From contig CAZJBJ010000008.1 in NCBI GenBank assembly GCA_964544295.1, forward strand, positions 1-45,824: a DNA stretch of 45,824 bases. The letters are read 5' to 3'. Source of the DNA: JAENVU01 sp964544295. Its GTDB lineage: Bacteria; Actinomycetota; Acidimicrobiia; IMCC26256; JAENVU01. The translations under genes and the position numbers were made by a program. The first letter of the stretch is position 1, and the number at the start of each line of letters is the position of its first letter. Shown in pieces: positions 24,116 to 32,034 of the stretch. The notes beneath the pieces were generated by a model. It made no database searches. It was given only the letters and a program-made list of their open reading frames with translations, and was not told the origin of the DNA.

Positions 24116-25651
24116 GTGGCGCACACACTCGCATCGGGCCGGATCCTCGGCGGACGCTATCGGCTCGACCACGAAATCGCGAAGGGTGGCATGGCCACCG
24201 TCTGGCGTGCCGACGACCCGCTCCTGGCGCGCTCCGTCGCGATCAAGACCCTCGATCCGGCGCTCGCCGAGGATTCCGAGCTCCGCAGCCGCTTCCGCCG
24301 CGAGGCGGTGGCAGCCGCGGCCGTGGCGCACCCGAACATCGTGGCGACCTACGACACGGGTGAGGACGACGGCGTCGCCTACATCGTGATGGAGCTCGTC
24401 GACGGCGCGACGCTGCGCCAGGCCATCGACCTGCACGGCGCACTCCCCACTGCCCGCGCCGCCGACATCGCCGCCCAGGTCGCGGATGCGCTCGCCGCCG
24501 CCCACGCGCGCGGACTCGTCCATCGCGACATCAAGCCGAGCAATGTCCTGATCCAACTCGACGGCCGCGCCAAGGTGACCGACTTCGGGATCGCGAAGGC
24601 GTCCGATCAACCCGCCGAGGACCTCACCCGCACCGGCAGCGTGATGGGGACGGCCCGGTACCTCTCGCCCGAACAGCTCGAAGGGCACACGGTGGACGAG
24701 CGCTCGGACATCTACGCGCTCGGTCTCGTCCTCTACGAGATGCTCACCGCCACGCCGCCGTTCGCCGCCGACAGCGAGATCGGCACCGCGGTGGCGCGCC
24801 TCACGACGGATCCGCCCCGCGTGATCGATCTTCGGCCCGAGGTGTCACCCGGGCTCGCACACGTCGTGGACCGCGCGATGGCGCGCGCACCGGGCGATCG
24901 GTGGCCGAACGCGGCTGCGATGCGCGATGCGTTGACCCCGTTCCGCATCGCCGTCCCGGACCGTGGTGCCGACGCCACGATGCCGGTGGCGATGCCGCGC
25001 GTGGACCAGAGCGCCGCGGCCGCGCCGGCCATCGTCGCGACGACCCACCCCGCGATCATCGATGACGGCATGAGCATGAGCGCCCGCATGCTGGCGTGGA
25101 TCGGCGCGCTCCTGCTCGGCATCGTCGGTGGCTACGCCGGCTACGTGGTCGCGTCGGACTCGTCGACGTCGACGACCCCCGCCGCGACGGTCACGACGAC
25201 CGCGGACCTGCCGATTCTCGGCGTGAGTTCGTTCGACCCCGAAGGCGACCAGGTCGAGAACGACGGCGACCTCGGCAACCTGACCGACGGACGCACCAGC
25301 ACCGCGTGGGCGACCGAGGGCTACTTCAACGCGACGACGTCGCCGAAATCCGGGGTGGGGTTCGTGCTCGACCTCGGTGAGCAGTCCACGGTGCGCCGTG
25401 TCGATCTCACCAGCGATCTCCTGGGGTGGGACGCGAAGATCTACGTCGGGTCCGACAAGGCGACGGAACTCCCGGCCTGGGGTGAACCGGTGACGACCGG
25501 CACCGATCTCGGCAAACGCGAGAAGTTGTCCGTCGACCCACCGGCATCCGGTCGCTACGTGCTCGTGTGGTTCACCAAGCTCGTCAAGGAGCCGGACGGA
25601 CGATTCCGAGGTCGCATCATCGAGGTCGCCGTCCGTGGCAACCCCGGCTGA
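24116..25651 (+). CDS. Membrane Ser/Thr protein kinase with extracellular discoidin-like domain
   Basis: A 511-aa PknB-type kinase. The catalytic set is complete: Gly loop AKGGMATVW, K44, E63, HRDIKPSN at 136-143, DFG at 156-158, and GTARYLSPEQ at 178-187. A Thr-rich juxtamembrane region (DATMPVAMPRV...) precedes one transmembrane helix (about 325-347). The outer part (about 365-511) resembles a galactose-binding/discoidin-like beta sandwich (LGNLTDGRTSTAWATEGYF, FVLDLGEQSTVRRVDL) rather than PASTA domains. In mycobacteria a pseudokinase plus such an ectodomain is fused to MurJ (MviN); here the pair is separate and the kinase looks active. Its end overlaps the sigma factor start by 17 bases. 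Confidence 0.9.
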   Translation: MAHTLASGRILGGRYRLDHEIAKGGMATVWRADDPLLARSVAIKTLDPALAEDSELRSRFRREAVAAAAVAHPNIVATYDTGEDDGVAYIVMELVDGATLRQAIDLHGALPTARAADIAAQVADALAAAHARGLVHRDIKPSNVLIQLDGRAKVTDFGIAKASDQPAEDLTRTGSVMGTARYLSPEQLEGHTVDERSDIYALGLVLYEMLTATPPFAADSEIGTAVARLTTDPPRVIDLRPEVSPGLAHVVDRAMARAPGDRWPNAAAMRDALTPFRIAVPDRGADATMPVAMPRVDQSAAAAPAIVATTHPAIIDDGMSMSARMLAWIGALLLGIVGGYAGYVVASDSSTSTTPAATVTTTADLPILGVSSFDPEGDQVENDGDLGNLTDGRTSTAWATEGYFNATTSPKSGVGFVLDLGEQSTVRRVDLTSDLLGWDAKIYVGSDKATELPAWGEPVTTGTDLGKREKLSVDPPASGRYVLVWFTKLVKEPDGRFRGRIIEVAVRGNPG

Positions 25652-26219
25652 TCCTCGTCCCGACGACGAACTCGCGCGCGCGGCCGCCCGCGGCGACCGG
25701 CGCGCACTGGACGCGCTCCTCGCGCGCCACGTCGACCGTATCCATGCGGTGTGCCGACGGATCTGCGGCCCCGACGACGGACTCGATGCCACCCAGAACG
25801 CGCTCATCGCCATCGTGCGCGCCGTCGACCGGTTCGACGGTGCCAGCGCGTTCACCACGTGGATCCATCGCATCGCCACCAACGCCGCGCTCGACGAACT
25901 GCGACGCCGGTCGCGGCGCGCGGTGCCGGTCGCTGATGCCGCGGCCGCGGCACCCCTGATTGCCGGACCCGCGGGCGATCCGACCCGCGTGGTGGATCGC
26001 CTCGATCTGGATGCGGCACTGTCCGAGTTGCCCGAGGAGTTCCGGGTCGCGGTCGTCCTGCGCGACGTCGCCGACCTGGAGTATGCGGAGATCGCGGCCA
26101 CACTGGATGTGCCCATCGGCACCGTGCGTTCGCGCATCGCCCGGGGCCGGGCCGCCCTCGCCCGATCCCTCGGGAACTCCGAAGCCGCCACCGACGTCGA
26201 AACGAATGACCATGGCTGA
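25635..26219 (+). CDS. ECF RNA polymerase sigma factor (SigM position)
   Basis: A 194-aa group IV sigma factor. Region 2 covers about 25-95 (LLARHVDRIHAVCRRICG, FTTWIHRIATNAALDELRRR). Region 4 covers about 130-180 (LPEEFRVAVVLRDVADLEYAEIAATL, GTVRSRIARGRAAL). It sits where mycobacteria carry sigM, between the mviN and trxB genes. The GTG at 25635 lies inside the kinase 3' end. The next gene overlaps its end and is a membrane protein, most likely the anti-sigma factor. Its regulon cannot be read from the window. Confidence 0.92.
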   Translation: MATPADPRPDDELARAAARGDRRALDALLARHVDRIHAVCRRICGPDDGLDATQNALIAIVRAVDRFDGASAFTTWIHRIATNAALDELRRRSRRAVPVADAAAAAPLIAGPAGDPTRVVDRLDLDAALSELPEEFRVAVVLRDVADLEYAEIAATLDVPIGTVRSRIARGRAALARSLGNSEAATDVETNDHG

Positions 26220-27045
26220 CCTCCCCGACTTCGATCTCGACACCGCGCTCAGTGCGGACCTCGACGGCGAGCTCGACGCGTACGCGCACGAGCTGGGCAC
26301 CGACGCGGACGCCTTGCGATCGCGTCTGGCCGCCGATCCCGACGCGAACCGCCGGCGGCGGGAACTCCAGGACGTGCGGGACCAACTCGGTGCGCCGGTC
26401 CCGCCACTCGACGATCTTCAACGGGCCCGCCTGCTCGCGGGCGCGGTGGCCGGGTCCACCGCGGACTCCGAGACGCTCACGCCGTCCGGATCAGGCGCCG
26501 CGGACCCCGGGTCGCAGAGGCCGGCCTGGCTCGGTCGGGCTGCGGCCGCGGCCGTCCTGGTGCTCGCGCTCGGGGGCGGCGTGCTCGCGCTGACCCGGAG
26601 CGACACCTCCGACTCGACCGAGAAATCGACCGCGAGTGGCGCGAGCCCGCGGATCGCCTCCGGCGACCTGGGTGACCTCGGGGAAGTGTCGCGCGAGCAG
26701 CTGGACAGCCTGATCGGTGGCCCCAAGGGCGGGATCAAGGTCCCGGACACCCTTCCCCGTGAGTTCGCGGCCGATTCGGCGGTGCCGGAGGCCAGTAAGA
26801 GCCTGACCCGAAACAGTGAGTCCGGCGCCGCGCTGACGTCGCGACCGCTACCGTCGGACGACCAGTTCCGCACCTGTCGGAGCGAGTACGAGCAACTCGG
26901 CTCGATCGCCTTCAGCGGATCGGCCACCTACGCCGGGCAGCCGGCCGTGGTCCTCGGTCTCCAGCGCGGGCCGCGGATCATCGTGTTCGTGGTCGCGGCC
27001 GACGACTGCACGCGCGTCCTGCTCTCGGTGTCGCGCGCCCGCTGA
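26206..27045 (+). CDS. Probable membrane anti-sigma factor
   Basis: A 279-aa single-pass membrane protein encoded directly after, and overlapping, the ECF sigma gene. The N-terminal cytoplasmic part (about 1-75) is acidic and helical (LSADLDGELDAYAHEL), like an anti-sigma domain. It lacks the HxxxCxxC zinc motif. One transmembrane helix covers about 110-129. The outer part (about 130-279) has a small C-terminal domain with a Cys pair (FRTCRSEYEQL and DDCTRVLLS) that could form a disulfide. The start could also be the ATG at 26212. The role is assigned from position and topology, not from a recognised family motif. Confidence 0.7.
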   Translation: MTMADLPDFDLDTALSADLDGELDAYAHELGTDADALRSRLAADPDANRRRRELQDVRDQLGAPVPPLDDLQRARLLAGAVAGSTADSETLTPSGSGAADPGSQRPAWLGRAAAAAVLVLALGGGVLALTRSDTSDSTEKSTASGASPRIASGDLGDLGEVSREQLDSLIGGPKGGIKVPDTLPREFAADSAVPEASKSLTRNSESGAALTSRPLPSDDQFRTCRSEYEQLGSIAFSGSATYAGQPAVVLGLQRGPRIIVFVVAADDCTRVLLSVSRAR

Positions 27046-27110
27046 GGCAGGCGGCCCGGAGATCGACGGGCCGACGCGGGTAACCTCCGCGGCCGACCCG
27101 GAGGGACGCG

Positions 27111-27392
27111 ATGAGTACATGGACCAGCCAAGCCGCCGACGCGATCGAGAAGACCGTCAGCACCGTGCGCGATCGCACGGTCGAGCCTGCCAACAAGGCC
27201 GCCAAAGCCCTGGTCTACGGCGTGTTCGCGGTGTGCTGCGTCATGACCGCGCTCCTGCTCCTGACCATCGTGATGTTCCGGGCGCTCAACTACGCCATTC
27301 CCGTCTGGGCGTCCTGGATGGTGCTGGGCGGAATCTTCATCATCGTCGGGCTGTTCCTCTGGTCCCGTCGCCCAGGAGGCAACAGTGTCTGA
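27111..27392 (+). CDS. Small membrane protein, unknown function
   Basis: A 93-aa protein. A Ser/Thr- and Lys-rich amphipathic N-terminus (about 1-33) is followed by two hydrophobic helices (about 35-57 and 64-84) and a short basic end. GGAGGG lies just upstream of the ATG. It overlaps the trxB start by 8 bases, and the putative stress promoter of trxB lies inside its last codons. No known family is recognised. Confidence 0.75.
   Translation: MSTWTSQAADAIEKTVSTVRDRTVEPANKAAKALVYGVFAVCCVMTALLLLTIVMFRALNYAIPVWASWMVLGGIFIIVGLFLWSRRPGGNSV
27329..27355 (+). promoter_or_regulatory. SigR/SigH-type promoter for trxB
   Basis: CGGAAT (27329-27334), an 18-bp spacer, and GTT (27353-27355) match the disulfide-stress promoter consensus GGGAAT-N18-GTT of Streptomyces SigR and mycobacterial SigH, with one mismatch in the first base. 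It lies about 30 bases before the trxB start, inside the upstream small gene. Confidence 0.6.
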
Positions 27393-28326
27393 ACATCACG
27401 AAGTCGTCATCGTCGGCTCCGGCCCCGCCGGCCTGACCGCCGCCGTCTATACGGCCCGGGCGAACCTCGAGCCGGTCGTGGTCGAAGGCCTCGCGGCCGG
27501 AGGGCAGCTGATGCTCACCACCGAGGTCGAGAACTACCCCGGATTCCCGGAGGGCATCATGGGCCCGGAACTCATGATGCAGTTTCGATCCCAGGCCGAG
27601 CGCTTCGGGACCCGGTTCATCACCGCCGACGCCGACGCCGTCGACCTCACCTCCCGGCCGTACCGGGTGACCGTCGGTGACCTCGAACTCACCGCCGACG
27701 CCGTCATCATCTCCACCGGTGCGACCGCCCGGATGCTCGGCCTCGAGAACGAAGGGCGACTGCTCGGTCACGGTGTGTCGACGTGCGCCACCTGCGACGG
27801 CTTCTTCTTCCGCGATCACGAGATCGCGGTGGTCGGCGGCGGCGACTCCGCGGTCGAGGAGGCGACATTCCTCACCAAGTTCGCGAGCAAGGTCACTCTG
27901 GTCCACCGCCGCGACGAACTGCGCGCGTCGAAGATCATGCAGGACCGCGCGCTGGCGAACCCCAAGATCGAGTTCCGGTGGAACGCCGAGGTGATCGACG
28001 CCCTCGGTGAGGACAAGCTGACCGGCGTGCGGTTGCGCGACACCGTCACCGGTGAGGAGTCCGAGTTGGCCGTCACCGGGCTGTTCGTCGCGATCGGCCA
28101 CACCCCGACCACGGGCTTGTTCGCCGGCCAACTCGACCTCGACGAGAACGGCTACATCGAGACGGCGCCGGATTCGACCCAGACGTCGATCCCCGGCGTG
28201 TTCGCCTGCGGGGACGTGCAGGACCACACCTACCGCCAGGCGATCACGGCGGCCGGCAGTGGTTGCATGGCTGCGATCGAAACCGAGCGCTACCTGGAGC
28301 ACGCGAAACACATGGCCCAGGCCTGA
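27385..28326 (+). CDS. trxB: Thioredoxin reductase
   Basis: A 313-aa FAD enzyme that passes electrons from NADPH to thioredoxin. The FAD Rossmann motif is GSGPAG at 11-16. The redox-active pair is CATC at 134-137. An NADPH-binding motif VVGGGDSAVEEA follows, and the C-terminal FAD block is GVFACGDVQDHTYRQA. The GTG start has AGGAGG upstream and overlaps the small membrane gene. trxA follows 113 bases later with its own promoter. A SigR/SigH-like promoter lies immediately upstream. Confidence 0.97.
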   Translation: MSEHHEVVIVGSGPAGLTAAVYTARANLEPVVVEGLAAGGQLMLTTEVENYPGFPEGIMGPELMMQFRSQAERFGTRFITADADAVDLTSRPYRVTVGDLELTADAVIISTGATARMLGLENEGRLLGHGVSTCATCDGFFFRDHEIAVVGGGDSAVEEATFLTKFASKVTLVHRRDELRASKIMQDRALANPKIEFRWNAEVIDALGEDKLTGVRLRDTVTGEESELAVTGLFVAIGHTPTTGLFAGQLDLDENGYIETAPDSTQTSIPGVFACGDVQDHTYRQAITAAGSGCMAAIETERYLEHAKHMAQA

Positions 28327-28357
28327 GCGTCGGGCAACCCTTGTCACCTCCGGTGGC

Positions 28358-28384
28358 GGGAATGGCCGGGACCGCGTTGCCGTT
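28358..28384 (+). promoter_or_regulatory. SigR/SigH-type promoter for trxA
   Basis: GGGAAT (28358-28363), an exact 18-bp spacer, and GTT (28382-28384) are a perfect match to the disulfide-stress promoter consensus. The predicted start of transcription is about 50 bases before the trxA GTG. Confidence 0.75.
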
Positions 28385-28439
28385 CACTCCCATCACTAGA
28401 ATCCGCACCCCGCACCGATTCCCCCGAAAGGATCTCGCC

Positions 28440-28769
28440 GTGGCCGAGAACATCCTCACCCTGTCAGACGCAACCTTCGATGAGAGCGTCGGCGGATCCG
28501 AGACCCCGGTCGTGGTCGACTTCTGGGCCGAGTGGTGCGGGCCGTGCAAGATGATCGCGCCCGCACTGGAAGAAATTGCCAGTGAACAGTCGGGGCGGCT
28601 CACGATCGCGAAGCTCAACGTCGACGACAACCCCGACACCGCTCGGCGCTTCGATGTGATGAGCATTCCGACGCTCCTCGTCTTCCAGGGCGGCGAGCCC
28701 GTCAAGCGTCTGGTCGGCGCCAAGGGTAAAGGTCAACTCCTCCAGGACCTGTCCGAGTTCATCGGCTGA
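28440..28769 (+). CDS. trxA: Thioredoxin
   Basis: A 109-aa thioredoxin with WCGPC at 32-36 and the cis-Pro at P77 (SIPTLL). It reduces disulfides in cytoplasmic proteins and is recycled by the TrxB encoded just upstream. The GTG at 28440 is chosen for its AAAGGA and the exact family length; the open frame further upstream crosses the promoter and is not coding. The gene order trxB-trxA-cwlM is the same as in mycobacteria. Confidence 0.97.
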   Translation: MAENILTLSDATFDESVGGSETPVVVDFWAEWCGPCKMIAPALEEIASEQSGRLTIAKLNVDDNPDTARRFDVMSIPTLLVFQGGEPVKRLVGAKGKGQLLQDLSEFIG

Positions 28770-28797
28770 GCGGCACTCCGCGCCAGCACGGATTCGG

Positions 28798-29790
28798 GTG
28801 AGCACCCACGTCGTCCTGCGCGTCGGTGACACCGGCGACGCCGTGCGCGATCTCCAGCATCGCCTCGCCGCCGCCGGCTACTCCATCACGCCATCCGAGA
28901 TCGGCACCTTCGGCCCGACGACCGACGAGGCCGTGCGCGCGTTCCAGACGCACCGCGCCATCCGCGTGGACGGTGCCGTCGGACGCGAGACGTGGTCGGC
29001 GTTGGTGGAGTCGGGTTTCGAACTGGGTGACCGACTGCTCTACCTGCGCTCGCCGAACCTGCGCGGCGACGACGTGGTCTCGCTCCAGCACACCCTCAAC
29101 CGACTCGGCTTCGACGCCGGGCGCGAGGACGGCATCCTCGGGCCCGACACCGCGAACGCACTGGCCGAGTTCCAACGCAACTCGGGGTTGAGTGTCGACG
29201 GGATCGCCGGACCGGCAACCCTCGACGCGTTCGCGCGCGTCGCGAGCATGGCCGCCGGTTCGGTCGCCGCGGTGCGCGAGCGGGATCAGCTGCGACGACC
29301 TCCACGGTTGAGCGGACGTCGCATCTACCTCGCGGTCGAGCCCGGCTTCGATCAGATCGGGACCCCGCTCCTCCGCGAGCTCACCCGCGCCGGCGCCCAG
29401 GTCATGCCCGACGTGTCCGGCGCCGACGACCACGAGCTCGCGGCCCGGGCCAACCGGTGGGACGCCGACCTGTTTCTCGCGGTGCGTCACGGCGACGCGC
29501 CCGAGTGGGAGTGCCGCTACTTCGCGTCGGGTGCCTTCCGATCCGAGCGCGGCCACCACGCGGCGGTGCTGATGGGCCAGGAACTCGACCGCGAGCTCAG
29601 CCCCGCGAGTGAGGACAGCGTCACCGGCTGCGCCTACTCGGTCCTGCGCGAGACCCGCATGGCCGCCGTCGTGTGCGCACTCGGTGCCGATGATGCGGCG
29701 TCGGTCGCGACGATCATGAGCCGCTCGGCGGAGATCAGCTCCGCGCTCGCGGGCGCGATCCGGCGGGCCTTCGAAGAACCCTCGACCTGA
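28798..29790 (+). CDS. cwlM: CwlM-like pseudo-amidase with two peptidoglycan-binding domains
   Basis: A 330-aa protein with two PG_binding_1 domains (about 10-70 and 82-142) and a C-terminal amidase_3-like domain (about 173-330). No signal peptide is present, so it is cytoplasmic, as in mycobacteria. There CwlM does not cut peptidoglycan but, when phosphorylated by PknB, stimulates MurA. Here the zinc site has decayed: DPGHGG is replaced by EPGFDQ (181-186), and the catalytic Glu of the VELG-type motif is Ala (A294); one His (H231) remains. This supports a regulatory, non-enzymatic role. It ends 30 bases from convergent parB. Confidence 0.85.
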   Translation: MSTHVVLRVGDTGDAVRDLQHRLAAAGYSITPSEIGTFGPTTDEAVRAFQTHRAIRVDGAVGRETWSALVESGFELGDRLLYLRSPNLRGDDVVSLQHTLNRLGFDAGREDGILGPDTANALAEFQRNSGLSVDGIAGPATLDAFARVASMAAGSVAAVRERDQLRRPPRLSGRRIYLAVEPGFDQIGTPLLRELTRAGAQVMPDVSGADDHELAARANRWDADLFLAVRHGDAPEWECRYFASGAFRSERGHHAAVLMGQELDRELSPASEDSVTGCAYSVLRETRMAAVVCALGADDAASVATIMSRSAEISSALAGAIRRAFEEPST

Positions 29791-29820
29791 TCGGCCGCGG
29801 GTTGCGACTCCAAGGTCGCG

Positions 29821-30690
29821 TCAGCCGACGATCGCTTTGTAGATCCGCTCGAGGTCTTCGAGGTCGGAGAACTCCACCGTCAACTTGCCACGCTTGGAAC
29901 CCATGGCGATCTGCACCCGGGTGTCGAGGTGGTCGCCGAGCAACCCTTCCAGTTCCTCGATTCCCGGCGGCCGCAACGGGTTCGTGGCTCTTCCCGCGTC
30001 CACGCCCCCCTCGTCGGCCGTCGCCGACTTGGGCGCCGGGCCCTTGACCGCCTCCTCCACGGCGCGCACCGACCAACCCTCCTCGACCACGGCGCGCGCC
30101 AAGCGCTCCTGGAGTGATCGGTCGGGCGTGGCCAGCAGTGCTCGGGCGTGGCCCATGGAGAGTCCACCGTCGCGCACCAGCTTCTGGACCGTCGGTGGGA
30201 GTTGGAGGAGCCGGAGGGTGTTGGAGATGGAGGCTCGGCTCTTCCCGACCCGAGTCGCCACCTCGTCGTGGGTCAACGAGAAGTCCTCGATCAGCTGCTG
30301 GTAGGCCGCGGCCTCTTCGAGGGCGTTGAGATCCGAGCGGTGGACGTTCTCGACCAACGCCTCTTCCAACGCCGCGGCGTCGTTGCTCTCGCGCACCAGC
30401 GCCGGGATCCGGGCCAGCCCGAGCCGCCGGGCCGCGCGCCAACGTCGCTCACCGGCGATCAGCTCGAACTCGTCGCCGATCGGGCGCACCAGAATGGGTT
30501 GGAGGATCCCGACTTCCCGGATCGACTCCGTCAGGGCCTGGAGGAGTTCCTCGTCGAAACGTTCTCGGGGCTGGTACTGGTTCGGCCGGATCGCCGAGAC
30601 CTCGACCTCGCGCAGCCCTCCACTCGATTCACCGGTACCGGTCGGGATCAGTGCTCCCAGACCTTTACCCAGTCCGCCGCGTCGCGCCAC
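29821..30690 (-). CDS. parB: Chromosome partitioning protein ParB
   Basis: A 289-aa CTPase/DNA-binding protein that loads at parS and spreads. The N-terminus GLGKGLGALI is typical. The CTP-binding region has PRERFDEELLQAL and GERRWRAARR (80-89). The HTH covers VATRVGKSRASISNTLRLL. The C-terminal dimerisation part is GKLTVEFSDLEDLERIYKAI. AGGAGGTGAGCA precedes the GTG, which lies inside the parA 3' end. It forms an operon with parA. Confidence 0.96.
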   Translation of the reverse strand: MARRGGLGKGLGALIPTGTGESSGGLREVEVSAIRPNQYQPRERFDEELLQALTESIREVGILQPILVRPIGDEFELIAGERRWRAARRLGLARIPALVRESNDAAALEEALVENVHRSDLNALEEAAAYQQLIEDFSLTHDEVATRVGKSRASISNTLRLLQLPPTVQKLVRDGGLSMGHARALLATPDRSLQERLARAVVEEGWSVRAVEEAVKGPAPKSATADEGGVDAGRATNPLRPPGIEELEGLLGDHLDTRVQIAMGSKRGKLTVEFSDLEDLERIYKAIVG

Positions 30691-31945
30691 TGCTCACCTC
30701 CTTGGCCAGCTCCCGGTATGCCACCGCACCTCGGGAGGTTGGGTCGAACAGAATGATCGGCTGGCCGAACGACGGCGCCTCCGACAGACGAACAGTACGT
30801 GGAATCACCGTCAGATACACGGTTCTCCCGAAATGGGTCCGGACCTCCTGCTCGACCTGATCCGCCAGCTTGGTTCGGGCGTCGTACATGGTCAGCACGA
30901 TGCCCCGGACGTCGAGCGTCGGGTTGAGGTTCGTGCGCACCAGTGTCACGTTCCGGATCAGCTGGCTCAGACCCTCCAACGCGTAGTACTCGCACTGAAT
31001 CGGAACGAGGACATCGTCGGCCGCGGCGAGGCCGTTCACGGTGAGCAGACCGAGTGAGGGTGGGCAGTCGATGAGGATGTAGTCGTAGTCCTCACGGATC
31101 TCGTGGAGGGCGCGGCGCAGCTTCAACTCCCGGCTGAACGCCGGGACCAGTTCGATCTCGGCCCCGGCCAGGTCGATCGTGGCCGGCGCGACGAACAGGT
31201 TCTTGAGCGACGTCGGCTCGATGCAGTCCTCGATGTTGGTGTCGCTCATGATCACGTCGTAGATCGAACCCTCGATCTCCCTGGCGTTGACCCCCAACCC
31301 GGTCGTGGCGTTCCCTTGTGGGTCGAGGTCCACCACCAGCACCCGGTAGCCGAGGTCGGCCAACGACGCGCCCAGATTCACCGACGTCGTGGTCTTGCCC
31401 ACGCCGCCCTTCTGGTTCGCGATGGCGATGATCCGTGGGAGGTCGTACGGCACGACGTCATCATCTTCGTCACCGGTTTCCGCCGAGTCCTCCTGCGGGT
31501 CGTCGGCGTCGGCCGCCTCGCTCTCGACCGCGCCCTCGATCACAGCCTCCGGAGATCCGGTTTCGTCGTCCCCCGAGGTCGCGGTCGGCTCGACCTCGGA
31601 CTGGTCGTCGCTCAGTGCTTCGTTCGCGACCTCCGCCGGGTCGTCCGACGCCGGCGACTCACTCGAAGTCTGCTCGCCCGCTTCCGGTGGGGTCTCGCCA
31701 TGCGGGGTCACCGTTTCGGACCCGGAGAACTCGGATGAGCCTGGGGCTTCCGCGGCGGTCGGGTCAACGGATCCGCCGAACACCCGCGTCGGCGCGGTCT
31801 CCGAGGAGTCCTGGGGCTCTCCAGCCGAGGGCTGGGGCGGCGTCGACCGCTCGTGCTCGTTCATTGCTTCCTCCGAGGCATTCTCGTGCTTGCGCCGGGC
31901 GCCGAACAGTCTTCGGCTCCGGCGCTTCGGGTCCGCAGGATCCAT
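30665..31945 (-). CDS. parA: ParA ATPase with long acidic N-terminal extension
   Basis: The ParA core (about 169-426) has the deviant Walker A KGGVGKTT (179-186), VVDLDPQGNATTGLG and IDCPPSLGLLT. It drives segregation of ParB-parS complexes. Ahead of it lie about 165 residues, rich in Glu, Asp, Ser, Pro and Thr, with a basic start (RRSRRLFGARRKH). The ATG at 31945 has GGGAGGG 6 bases upstream. A second ATG at 31864 also has a good site (GGAGGAAGCA). Two parS-like sites lie just upstream. It overlaps parB. Confidence 0.93.
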   Translation of the reverse strand: MDPADPKRRSRRLFGARRKHENASEEAMNEHERSTPPQPSAGEPQDSSETAPTRVFGGSVDPTAAEAPGSSEFSGSETVTPHGETPPEAGEQTSSESPASDDPAEVANEALSDDQSEVEPTATSGDDETGSPEAVIEGAVESEAADADDPQEDSAETGDEDDDVVPYDLPRIIAIANQKGGVGKTTTSVNLGASLADLGYRVLVVDLDPQGNATTGLGVNAREIEGSIYDVIMSDTNIEDCIEPTSLKNLFVAPATIDLAGAEIELVPAFSRELKLRRALHEIREDYDYILIDCPPSLGLLTVNGLAAADDVLVPIQCEYYALEGLSQLIRNVTLVRTNLNPTLDVRGIVLTMYDARTKLADQVEQEVRTHFGRTVYLTVIPRTVRLSEAPSFGQPIILFDPTSRGAVAYRELAKEVSSGATRRTG

Positions 31946-31976
31946 TGCGTCCCTCCCATCCGACGGTCGAGCAGGG

Positions 31977-31992
31977 TGTTCCACGTGAAACG
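31977..31992. promoter_or_regulatory. parS site 1
   Basis: TGTTCCACGTGAAACG matches the parS consensus TGTTNCACGTGAAACA except at the last base. It lies between rsmG and parA, the usual origin-proximal position, and is a likely ParB loading site. Confidence 0.85.
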
Positions 31993-32012
31993 TTGGGATC
32001 TGCCCCGACCGA

Positions 32013-32028
32013 CGTTCCACGTGGAACG
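32013..32028. promoter_or_regulatory. parS-like site 2
   Basis: CGTTCCACGTGGAACG is the centre of a perfect 20-bp palindrome (32011-32030). It keeps the CACGTG core and differs from consensus in the fourth pair from the core and at the ends. Being 36 bases from site 1, it may give tandem ParB loading and may control parA. Confidence 0.7.
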
Positions 32029-32034
32029 TCGGGT

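Noticed and set aside
28263..28439. Longer thioredoxin with an N-terminal extension
   Set aside because: The extra part crosses the stress promoter and lacks a ribosome binding site; the GTG at 28440 gives the exact family length.
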